Of a stretch of DNA of 20,590 nt, positions 1 to 8,537 are shown piece after piece (position 1 is the stretch's first letter; the number at the start of each line of letters is the position of its first letter). Below the pieces are notes generated by a model, which saw nothing but the letters and a program-made list of their open reading frames with translations, ran no database searches and was not told where the DNA came from. The position numbers and the translations under genes were made by a program. Where the stretch lies: contig NW_001915045.1 of the NCBI RefSeq assembly GCF_000208925.1, positions 1 through 20,590 on the forward strand. Direction: 5' to 3'. The DNA is from Entamoeba histolytica HM-1:IMSS (taxonomy: Eukaryota; Evosea; Mastigamoebida; Endamoebidae).

Positions 1-883
1 AAAGAAATGAAATAATTATTATAAATACACAATGAATAAACGAAATTAAAATAAGAATCAAATGAAATGAAAATCAAATAAAATAAACAATTACATTAAA
101 TAACATAATAAAAGAAATAATCAATGTTAAAATGTTAAAATAATCATTATTTAAATATTAAAATATCAATATTAATATTTATTTTTGTTTATTGAAGATA
201 AAATAATACATAATTTAATCATATTTCATTCTTTTATTTTGATTATTTAACAATATTATCATCATTCATTCTAATTAATAATCCATGAATAAAAATATAA
301 TTATTGTCACTAAATAAAAAAATAAGTCATTGTTTAATGTAAATTAAAAATTATAATAATAAATATATTTCAAAAGTCATGTAAAATGATTTATTCATTT
401 TTTATTCAACCATAACATTACAAATTTATTTTTATTTAATGATGTTTGTATTTCAAACTAATAAACAAAAACAAACTGTCATGTTAAATTATCGATAAAT
501 TTATTCGTTTATTTTTAAATATTTTCTATTTCCTTTTATTTCAAAAATATATTTTTTATGTAAAAATTAAATAAAAACAACAATAATGTTTATGTAACAT
601 TCGATAAAATATTTTGTTGTTTTTCATTTAAATAAAATATGTTGTGAAGAATATTTAAAAAAATGTAGAATTGCAGTTATTTATTTCAAATGAAAGTGAA
701 ATGTTTTTTAATAATAAATAAATAACTTCAATTCTTCAAATTGATAAATAAATAATTAACATGTGTAATTATTATTTAAAACGACTATTAACTAACAACA
801 ATCAATGAATAATAAATAAATGAAATTGCTTATCCTTTGAAATATAAGTGATTGAAAAAAAAATACATTTTTGTAAATTCAAA
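1..883. other. AT-rich intergenic DNA, no gene seen
   Basis: This stretch is almost entirely short runs of A and T (AATAAAT, ATTATTTAAAT and similar) with stops in all frames. I see no coding signal, RNA gene or tandem array. The only clear structure is the hairpin at 667-735, listed separately. Confidence 0.7.
667..735. repeat. 20 bp inverted repeat (hairpin)
   Basis: Bases 667-686 (AGAATTGCAGTTATTTATTT) are the reverse complement of 716-735 with a single mismatch, leaving a 29 base loop. The arms include the non-AT-only part AGAATTG/CAATTCT, so this is less trivial than the surrounding AT runs. It could be a cruciform site, a structured transcript or the remnant of a small inverted-repeat element. 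No function can be assigned. Confidence 0.6.
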
Positions 884-1970
884 ATGAAGAAGAATGTTTT
901 GAAAGAAAATAATACCGCAAAATCAGAAACTAAAGAAATAAAATGAACATAATGAGAAAGTAATAAATGAAATATATTTATTATTATATCTGTGTTACAA
1001 GACACAGAAGAATGAAAAGAATATATATGAATAAATAGTGTTAATTATACTAAATAAATTAAATTAATGTTTAATAATTTTTAACCTATTGTTCAGGTGA
1101 GAATAATAGTGTTGATTATATTAAAAAAAGAATAAAAAGAATTTTAAATAATTAATATTGTTTTGAATTTCAATCAAGGTTTTCATAAAATAATAAAACA
1201 ATGAATAAAATGATATAGAATGTTTTTTCAGACATTAGACATTTAGAGACATGTTTGTATCGTGTTGATCAAATGTTAATGTTATATCCATAAAGAAGTT
1301 CATGAAGAAAAGAAGAAAATAAAAATAGATAAATAACAACAAAAAATTGTTAGAAATTGTTATTAGTATAACTAGAAAATAATCAATTTCCAATATAATT
1401 TAATGAGTCAAAAGATTCATCTTGTTATGATAATGCACAAAGGTAAAATGGAATTGTAAGGGTGATGATAATGATACTATTATTAACATCAATTAATGTA
1501 GAAGAAGTTAAAAAAAGAGATATTGATTATCAGAGTATTACTGAAGAAAAAGAATAAAATATTAAACAAGAAAGGAATAACCAAATAAATAAAAATAAAG
1601 AAATTGCAAAGAAATAAAAGAATGAAATATATAGAAAAATTAATTATTGTGATTTGGAAATTGAAAGAACTGAAATTAAATAATTTATTCTTTTTAAAAA
1701 ATCAACAAGAAGAAGAATAAGAAAGAAATAAAACAATGAAATAAATAGAAAACAAAATTACCAAAATATTTATGTCTGTGAAAGAAGATATTGAATTTAT
1801 TGAACATGAAGAACTAAAAAATATTTTATCAGAACTACTTATCATAAAGAAGAAATAATTAAAAAGATAATAAATATGTATAATGATTGAACATTATTAG
1901 AAAGACGATATGATTGTATTTCTACAATACAATTTGATGATGTAATTAAAAAACATTAAATAAATTAAAT
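884..1970 (+). pseudogene. possible decayed coding relic, charged protein
   Basis: The plus strand is purine-rich here, and short open pieces encode charged, coiled-coil-like peptides broken by many stops and frame changes. Examples are MKKNVLKENNTAKSETKEIK at 884, a piece containing DIRHLETCLYRVDQ near 1233, EEVKKRDIDYQSITEEKE near 1503 and LLERRYDCISTIQFDDV near 1897. A local duplication encodes NSV(N/D)Y(T/I)K near 1038 and 1109. I do not recognise a family. A chance purine bias in intergenic DNA would look similar, so this is weak. Confidence 0.25.
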
Positions 1971-2307
1971 GAATTTTTATTTAAATTTATTTTGAATAAA
2001 TTCATATAAAATATGATAATTTACATTTTAAATAAACAATAATTTAAATAAAATGAATAATAAATGAAATAATTAATTTATTTATTTATGAAATATGAAT
2101 ATTAAATAATATTTTATTCATTGAAATACAGATTATTTATCATTCTTTTTATTTCATTTTATTTAAATTACATTATTCTCATTATTATTCATTTCATTAA
2201 TTTATTAATATTGTATCAATTAATTTGTTTTAAAGTACAACAAATAATCATTCTTTCTTATTTATTTGTTATTTATTTCTTTTCTTGTTGGTATTCTTGA
2301 GATAATG
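1971..2307. other. AT-rich spacer before the SINE
   Basis: This is AT-only low-complexity sequence with repeated AATAAAT/ATTTATT words that partly pair with each other. No gene is seen. It ends with GTATTCTTGA at 2291-2300, which resembles GTATTTCTGA at 2918-2927 just before the LINE 5' end. That similarity could be a target-site duplication around the SINE, or a slightly longer shared 5' end. Confidence 0.5.
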
Positions 2308-2308
2308 G

Positions 2309-2399
2309 ATTCGAAGATGGCATGTCAGAGACATCACATACAACCACAAAATATTTCTATGCTTCGAATATCTCAGTTTTCATCTGGTCATGACATGCC
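2309..2399 (+). ncRNA. interleaved inverted repeats at SINE 5' end (pseudoknot-like)
   Basis: Two helices are interleaved. ATTCGAAG (2309-2316) can pair with CTTCGAAT (2362-2369), and GGCATGTCA (2319-2327) can pair with TGACATGCC (2391-2399). The order A-B-A'-B' is a pseudoknot topology. Small extra helices are possible: CAT (2333-2335 or nearby) with ATG (2359-2361), and CAG with CTG inside the A'-B' gap. This is the strand order of an HDV-like self-cleaving ribozyme, whose cleavage would fall at the element's 5' end. The catalytic C segment is not convincingly matched. Folding and activity are untested. Confidence 0.4.
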
Positions 2400-2645
2400 T
2401 TTGATGAGATAATATCTATTCAAAACTAACTTGTTATTATTTATTAATATTTATTATGAGTAGTTATTATATAATAATATTATTCATTATTAATTATAAT
2501 GATTATTATTTACTAAGGGTTTATTATTTATCAAGAATTATAATGTATTAAAGAAGATGCATATATTATTGTTATTATTGTATGTATATTTGAATATAAG
2601 GATATTATCAAGGAATAGGGTTTCTTTAAGGGATGTCGAAGGTAA

Positions 2646-2688
2646 AAGGAGATGAGCTATAACAGTATGTTATGGATATACTCTCCTT
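2646..2688 (+). ncRNA. nested hairpin inside the SINE
   Basis: AAGGAGA (2646-2652) pairs with TCTCCTT (2682-2688). Inside it ATAAC (2659-2663) pairs with GTTAT (2669-2673) around a 5 base loop. This is one of the more GC-rich islands of the element, which suggests it is kept as RNA structure. At 43 bases it is too short for a tRNA, although the 7 bp outer stem resembles an acceptor stem. Confidence 0.4.
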
Positions 2689-3032
2689 AAAACAACAATA
2701 TAAAGAATGAGAAATATTATATTACTCATTAAAATCAAAATAAAAGTCAAGCAACAACTTAAATTATGAATCATTTAATTCTACCATGCTTGTAAAAACA
2801 ATATTTCAATAGAAATAAAGCATGTTGAAGAAACTGATTCACTCACTTCTCAACATGATGAAAAACCTAAAGATAAGGTTAATCATAATTGATTTCTTTT
2901 TTATTTATTATTTTTGTGTATTTCTGAATAGATTCGAAGATAGCATGTCAGAGACACCACAAAAAATATAGAAAAACAAATAATTAAAGAAGAAGAAATT
3001 CACATCAACCAAGAAATATAAATAATAGAAGA

Positions 3033-4166
3033 ATGAGTGAAAATAGGTATTATCTGTATTGACAGAAATACATGAATAATTACAATAATAATTATAACCA
3101 TAACTATCACAACATAGTTGATACAAATCATTTCACTCATCACTTCATTCATAATCATCGTCATAAACACTTTAACAATAATTTCAATAGAAATAAACAA
3201 TATCAATATAATAGAAACAAATACCATAATAACACACAAAGAAGGTATAAACATTATCAAAATAAGAAACAAACCAGAAAATAAAGAAAATAAATGATTG
3301 AAACACAAAACCAAGAATATTGGAAAAACCTCTTTGAAGAAGAAATTAAAATACTTACACCACAAGAAGTAGAAGAAATAAAAAATACCAAGATTAAAGA
3401 ATATACATCATCAACAATATGGAGAAGATGGTATTTTCTTGCACGAGAAAAAACAAAACCAATCAGAATGGAAGAAGAAACTATTAGTATGACTATGGAA
3501 GAAGCCAATAATCAATACAATTTAATTGAGATTAAAGACAATAGAATATCCAATAAGTATGTAATGAGTATTGAAAGTGAAGAAGACGATGATAAAGAGT
3601 TTAATAAAAAGTAGAATATTGATGAAGAGAAGAAAACAGTAAAAAGGAAAAAGAGTAAAAGAATTAGGAAAAAGTGGAGGAGGATATGAAAAAGAAAGAA
3701 GAAATGAAAAAGGAAATACAAATAAAAGACCAAACCATTAAAAAACTAACAAAGGATATTATGGCATTAAAGAAGAAGCATGAGAATGAGATAAGCATAA
3801 AAAACCACGAGTGCGATAAAAAATATTCAAATTCCATGATGAATCTGAAAGGAAAATGTCTGAAGTAAACAATTTAACACATCAATTATTATTCCTGAAA
3901 GATAAATTATCTAAATTAGAAAATAAAAATACACAAGAAGAAAAGAAGAAAGATGAGGTAACTTACAATATAACAGACTCATCTGAAACACAAATAGTAA
4001 ATGACCTCACCCCTAATGTGGTAGTAGCTGATGAAATATCATCAAGTGAAGATGATCTTCCAAAAAAAGAAAGTTAACGCAGAAATCCATTGAAGAAATT
4101 GATATTCAGCATAAGAATATCACCACATTAGAATTAGACAAACAAAAAAACGGGGGAAGCAAATAG
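3033..4166 (+). pseudogene. LINE ORF1, disrupted (basic N-terminus plus coiled coil)
   Basis: This is the first LINE ORF, expected to be an RNA-binding structural protein of the retrotransposition complex. The likely start is the ATG at 3033. An in-frame TGA follows at 3060, then an Asn/His/Tyr/Arg-rich basic stretch (3072-3281), two in-frame TAA codons near 3282 and 3291, and an acidic segment (3294-3614) ending in a TAG. The frame then shifts to a Lys/Glu-rich coiled coil (3674-3868), and again to 3856-4077, which ends at a frameshift in the A7 run near 4062. The last piece, around QKSIEEIDIQHKN, runs to the TAG at 4164. ORF2 begins in another frame across this point. About 375 codons in all, certainly not translatable as one protein. 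Confidence 0.7.
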
Positions 4167-7100
4167 ATAGAGAAGAAGAAATTTTAACACTTTATAAATG
4201 TTTTGCTTTGAAATTATTTGAAAGAAAATTAAGAGTTCAACTTAAAGAAGAAATAATAGAAAGATTAATACATGAATTTAGAATCAAAGTAAATGATATT
4301 AATGAATATAAAGAAATACTGAAGAAGACATTTAAAATAAAGAATGAAAATAAAAGAGAAATCAATAGAATAATGGAGGAAGAAATAATAAAACATCAAT
4401 GGAAAGATAATGAATTAAAAGAATTAATAACTAGAATGAACAAGAAAGAGAAAGAAGAAATAGAAGAAGAGGAGGTAATGAAAATATTTAAAGAAGAAGA
4501 AATTAAACAACATGAAGATGTACAATTTATTAATTATTATTACAATAAGAAGAAAATACATCAAATAATTAATATTATTAATAAAAATGAAATAATAATC
4601 AATACATTAGATGATTATTATCATTATATTAAATCTGTAGCTTCCAATATTAACATCATTAATAAAAATAAACAAGAAAGAAGTGGAAAGAGAAGTATAG
4701 AAAGGATATTACAATCAAAAATATGTAGATTAAGAGATTTACTCAATAATAAACAATATATGAAATTAAAAAGAATATTACATATTAAGAAAAATGATAT
4801 ATATCATATTAAAATAAAAACAAATGAACAAATAAACTATTATAAATACCTCAGAAAGATGAAAATAATAGAAATAGAAATAAGAAAGAATAAGTGGAAA
4901 AGAATAAGATGGAATTATAAAATGATGAAATATTGGAAAAGGCAACATCTAAATAAGCCTAAAGAAGATGATTATCCAGGTAATATCTCATCTATTAATT
5001 TCTGGAAATGAATCTATGAAACTAATACTAATATAGATTTCCTGAATATTAATTTATATGAAATATTAATTGAAAATAGAATTAATGATAAAATGTCTAT
5101 AATCACTCCAAATGAACTAGATTGTGATATTAAATACATTGCTAACTGGAATGCACTGGGAGTTGACAAAATACAAAGATTTTGGATTAAATATTTAGAA
5201 CAACCAAAGAAGTATTTATTAAAATTATTTAATGAATGGTTAAATAATCCTAATGAAATACCTCCTCACTTTATTCAAGGAAGAACAATATTAATATATA
5301 ATAAATGAGATAAATTAGACCCACAGAATTACAGAACAATAACTTGCTTAAATTGTCTGTTAAAAGTGTATACATCAATATTAAAAATGAAAATAGAAAG
5401 CAAATTGATGCTAAATCCAATTGAAAAACAACTCTCATTAAATCAAATTGGATGTAAGAAATACATATGCATCAAAAGAATGATTATTATACAACATTAT
5501 AATCCAACAATTATTAATAAAGACTAAATGGAAGTTGGTAGAAACATTTTATGACGTCTCCAAAGCATATGATAGTATTAACCATCAATGGATTAAACAA
5601 TGCTTAATATATTTTAATATCCCACTTGTAGTAATTAATAGTATATTATATATATTAAATAATACATATCTTAATTTGTATTATAATCAAGAAAGTGTGG
5701 GTATAATTAATGTAGAAAGAGGAATAATACAAGGTGATAGTATATCTCCACTTTTATTTGTATTATCTATTGACATACTATCTAAACAATTAGATAAACA
5801 AATTAACAAATTAAATATTAAAATGAATGGAGAAGAAAAACAAGTTAAGTTAAACCACATATTGTATATGGAAGATTTAAAGATAATGACTAATAGCCTC
5901 GATGAAATGGAAAAAGCCCACAAATTAACTAAAGAAATATTTAATGCAATAGGATTAAAAATTAATGTAGAAAAGAGTGGGATAATGACTAATATTAATA
6001 GTCAAATAAATGGTGAATTAGCTGAACTACCAAGAGTAACTATTGACAATCATTATAAATATCTTGGTATTGAAATATGAGATAAAATAAATATTAATAA
6101 ATATTGTACAAGAATATTAAATGATGTATCTTCTATTTTATCATCACTAAACACTATGAAATATAGCAGCCTCAATACAATAAGAAAGATTAATAGTGAT
6201 ATAATCTCCAAATTAAGATATGGATTTTGTATTGTCACATGGAAACTAGGAGAATTGGAGAAGATAGATAAACAAATAAGAAAATCATTGATACAACTCC
6301 AATTATATAGTAGAAATATCCCAAAAAGTAGATTATATGTTAAAATAAATGAAATGGGATTAGGATTAATGTCAGCAAGAGATGAATGTGCTAAAGAATT
6401 AATAAGAATATATTTAAAATATAAGTGGAAATCAAGCACAGAAATAGGAGAAATGATAGAAACAATAAAAGAAAATCCAAATGGAATAATTAAAAGAATG
6501 AAGAAAGTATTTGGTAAGAAGATTAATTTTAATGAATTAATGAATATTTTTTTTTATAAATGAAAGAAATTTCTTGGTTAAGGAAGTATTTGAATGGGTA
6601 AATAATGAATTAAATGAAAGATATTTAAGTGAATGGAAAGAAAAGAAATGTGGTGAATATATAAGATGTGCAAATGGCACTTTCAATGATAAAAAATTAA
6701 CAGTAGCCACTTGGAGATCACTAAATATAAAAAGAAATGCATTCCTCCAAATAGTAAAAATGCAAGAAGGAGTAAGTATGACAGGAAGTATTAAATCTAA
6801 AATACTCCAAAATGATGATTTAAAATATTGTAAACATTGCCCTAACACAATAGCATCTATTAGTCATATATTGTTAGGATGTAATGAAAAAGAATCAAAT
6901 ATTAAAACATGATTATGTTTGTAAACAAATATATAAACACTTATTAATTACCCATTTTAATGAATTTGATGCTATCGACTTTAATAATCCTCCTAAATGT
7001 ATTAATAATGATAAAATGGTAATAACTTACAATAAAGATTTATTGGTTAGTGACAATTCTTTCCATGCTAGAAGACCAGATATATATTATCAAAATTTGA

Positions 7101-7318
7101 AAGAAAAGAAAGGATATATTATAGATATTGCTATATGTCAGGATAATAATTTAGAATTAAATTATATTCATAAAATAAATAAGTATAAAGAAATACAAGA
7201 GAAAATAAGAAATAATAGAGAATTAATATATGTAGAAATAATACCTGTTATATTATCAATAAATGGTTTAATACATAAAGAATCAGTAAGAAGAGTAAAA
7301 TCATTGAAATTAAAATAA
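4150..7318 (+). pseudogene. LINE ORF2, disrupted reverse transcriptase plus endonuclease
   Basis: This is the second LINE ORF, which in intact elements nicks the target and performs target-primed reverse transcription. The N-terminal part (4150-5011) is long, basic and helical. Reverse transcriptase motifs follow: LDPQNYRTI near 5320, motif A FYDVSKAYDSINH near 5547, GIIQGDSISPLLF near 5722, the catalytic box as YMED near 5866, and YKYLGIEI near 6057. A CCHC motif (C-X2-C-X8-H-X4-C) lies near 6827-6880, and the endonuclease RRPD followed by X14 and D near 7069-7125. In-frame TGA codons occur at 5009, 5306 and 6078. The frame shifts between about 5490 and 5520, in the T9 run at 6547-6555, and near 6890. 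It is non-functional as it stands. Confidence 0.88.
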
Positions 7319-7333
7319 GACTTTTCCAAAGTC
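7319..7333 (+). other. hairpin directly after ORF2 stop
   Basis: GACTTTTCCAAAGTC is a perfect 6 bp stem with a 3 base loop and starts on the base after the ORF2 TAA. In LINEs, 3' RNA structure is often what the reverse transcriptase recognises, so this is a candidate recognition element. The function is inferred from position only. Confidence 0.45.
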
Positions 7334-7357
7334 CTACGAACAATAATAATAAAAAAT

Positions 7358-7531
7358 ATGAAAGACTTAATGTTTTATACAGGAAATTCTGGCAGCACAT
7401 TAGAAGAAGAACAATTTAATGCGAGCATGTTAGAATTGAACTCTATTACACCAATAGAGCATATTGAAGAAATTGAAATAATCACTTCTCAGTATGAAGA
7501 AAATCCAATTGAGGATATATCTAATATTTGA
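7358..7531 (+). CDS. small 57-residue ORF in LINE 3' region
   Basis: This is an intact ATG-to-TGA frame of 58 codons, acidic and Ser/Thr-rich, starting MKDLMFYTGNSGSTL. Unlike ORF1 and ORF2 in this copy, it has no internal stop. Its last 26 codons align without gaps with the SINE at 2815-2892, down to the same TGA; both contain H-(I/V)-E-E and T-S-Q. Further upstream FNASML here matches FNSTML in another frame of the SINE. No known domain is recognised. It may be a conserved coding tail, the separated end of an older ORF, or simply conserved 3' RNA. Confidence 0.4.
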   Translation: MKDLMFYTGNSGSTLEEEQFNASMLELNSITPIEHIEEIEIITSQYEENPIEDISNI

Positions 7532-7563
7532 CCTTTTTTCGGTTTTTTATAATGATAAAATTT

Positions 7564-7585
7564 GATTATGAAATATCTCATAATC
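7564..7585. repeat. 8 bp perfect inverted repeat just past the LINE tail
   Basis: GATTATGA (7564-7571) and TCATAATC (7578-7585) are perfect reverse complements around a 6 base loop, about 15 bases after the T-rich LINE tail. It may be part of the element's end, of the insertion target, or chance in AT-rich DNA. Confidence 0.4.
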
Positions 7586-7643
7586 TTAATCATGTTTTTT
7601 TTAAGAATCAATAATTCCTTATTATGAAGAATGATATTGTCTT

Positions 7644-8064
7644 GGGGAGACTGTTATTGTTAAAGATAAAATGCAAGAATATCTTTATAAATTATCCGAG
7701 TCTTATTCAAAGAACTTTGGTAATAACTTTAAACCATGTTACTCACCTAAACAAATGTTGAAAATAGGTGTTTTTGAAAGTAAATAATTAAATAATTATG
7801 TGAGTGAATTTCCAATTAAATGATATAAGGAAAGTAAATTTAAAAGAAGTCTTATTATTAATCCAAAATTGAATTATTTTAGAGTTAAATAAAGACAATT
7901 ATTAACAACTTGGAAAAAGAGGATGGATGTCAATTCGTAAAAGAGACTATGACATGAGAGAATGGTTTCAATAGTATTGTTGATATTGTATTCAAAGGAG
8001 GGGTACATCAGACCAAGTTCATATCAAAATATGGTAGGTTTTTAAACGTAGTCAAAGTCAAATT
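7644..8064 (+). pseudogene. broken copy of conserved family of unknown function (FQWYC hallmark)
   Basis: The reading frame gives FKPCYSPKQMLKIGVFES, then LNNYVSEFPIK, NPKLNYFRVK, RQLLTTW, and after a shift RGWMSIRK, REWFQ-stop-YC and SDQVHIKIW. From memory this matches, in order, a widespread uncharacterised family with a PxxMLxxGVFxGxY segment, FPxEW, LNYFxVKSRQ, W-[RK]KKGW, a WFQWYCRY hallmark and QIKRWxAF. Six stops interrupt it (7785, 7821, 7890, 7972, 7981, 8035), and two bases are missing between the Trp at 7911 and the Gly at 7921. The stops at 7821 and 7972 sit where the family has Trp, and 7981 where it has Arg. No start codon or 3' end can be fixed. The function of the family is not known to me. 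Confidence 0.65.
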
Positions 8065-8499
8065 GATGTTTAATAAAAAGTTTTCAATAAACAAAAAACT
8101 AACAATAATCAAAGAATTAAAGAAGTATCAACCAAAACAAACAATGACAGACATTATTATAGAAAGGTTATTTTTGTTTATAATAAAAATTAATAAAATA
8201 GTTATTTTAAGTAGTAGCATTTTCTGTTTGTTTAATTCAGACAAATACTTTTTGTTGAGTCTATGAAATATGTTGCAAAAAAACTATTAATACAATAATA
8301 ACATACAATAAATTAAGTAAATAAATGTATAATATAGAGATTATCTTAAAAATAATAATAACATTTTTATTTATTTTTTTGCTAAAATTGAATAATGAAA
8401 AAACAAAATTATGAATAAATGGGATATAAAACATAATTGTAATACTTAAAAATAATAATTTACTTTTAAAAAGAAAAAGAAAATTCTCCACCCAAAAAG
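8065..8499. other. AT-rich DNA between pseudogene and beta-adaptin gene
   Basis: This holds the possible degraded 3' part of the preceding pseudogene and then AT-rich sequence leading into the beta-adaptin promoter. A 67-codon open frame at 8063-8266 is low-complexity (Ile/Lys/Leu) and has no recognisable feature, so I do not call it a gene. Confidence 0.5.
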
Positions 8500-8513
8500 A
8501 AGAACTATGAACT
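8500..8513 (+). promoter_or_regulatory. double GAAC element, beta-adaptin promoter
   Basis: AAGAACT (8500-8506) and ATGAACT (8507-8513) lie back to back 25-38 bases upstream of the ATG, and a third GAAC occurs at 8521-8524. Entamoeba core promoters are known to use a GAAC element near the start site along with a TATA-like and an initiator element. AAAAAATGA follows directly and may serve as initiator. Confidence 0.5.
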
Positions 8514-8537
8514 AAAAAATGAACAAAAGAAGATAAG

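Larger units (their letters stand above)
2308..2905 (+). mobile_element. SINE-like non-autonomous retroelement (EhSINE type)
   Basis: The 5' end (2308-2337) matches the 5' end of the neighbouring LINE (2931-2960) at 28 of 30 bases. The 3' part (about 2755-2905) matches the LINE 3' end (about 7394-7545), including a 26-codon stretch without indels and the same TGA, followed by a T-rich tail. The length of about 600 bases and the shared ends fit the Entamoeba SINEs, which are known to share 3' ends with their partner LINEs. The middle is AT-rich with structured islands at 2309-2399 and 2646-2688. No full-length protein is encoded. Outer borders are set by homology, not by a proven target-site duplication. 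Confidence 0.75.
2931..7550 (+). mobile_element. decayed non-LTR retrotransposon (EhLINE type, R4-like)
   Basis: This is a near full-length LINE in order: 5' end shared with the SINE (2931-2960), ORF1 (about 3033-4166), ORF2 (about 4150-7318), a hairpin right after the ORF2 stop (7319-7333), a small 3' ORF (7358-7531) and a T-rich tail containing TTTTTTCGGTTTTTT (to about 7550). ORF2 carries a non-LTR reverse transcriptase, then a CCHC motif and a PD-X14-D restriction-like endonuclease. That order is typical of Entamoeba EhLINEs and related site-preferring R2/R4-type elements. The length of about 4.6 kb is close to the family's usual size. The copy is broken by stops and at least four frameshifts. 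No clear target-site duplication was found. Confidence 0.88.

Noticed and set aside
1..800. Tandem repeat or CRISPR-like array in the AT-rich left end
   Set aside because: The AATAAAT-type words recur at irregular spacing with no fixed repeat unit or spacer.
2306..2318. GGATTCGAAG as a polymerase III B box
   Set aside because: It only loosely matches the B-box consensus, no A box is found at suitable spacing, and the same bases are better explained as a helix arm.
2646..2688. tRNA gene suggested by a 7 bp outer stem
   Set aside because: Only 43 bases long, with no T-loop GTTCRA and no anticodon arm of the right size.
3000..3365. 121-codon hydrophobic minus-strand frame that looks like a membrane protein
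   Set aside because: It is antisense to LINE ORF1, and its hydrophobicity comes from reversing Asn/Lys/Glu-rich codons.
5009..6080. TGA read as Trp (variant genetic code) because several TGA codons lie in the RT frame
   Set aside because: The intact cellular genes here use TGG for Trp, and the PACS gene ends in TGA. The LINE also has frameshifts, TAA and TAG codons, so decay explains it.
6561..6563. TGA in ORF2 counted as another Trp-to-stop change
   Set aside because: It disappears when one T is removed from the T9 run just upstream, so it is a result of the frameshift and not a nonsense change.
8063..8266. 67-codon open frame on the plus strand
   Set aside because: Low-complexity Ile/Lys/Leu composition, no recognisable motif, and it lies in AT-rich sequence next to a pseudogene. 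Chance frames of this size are common here.
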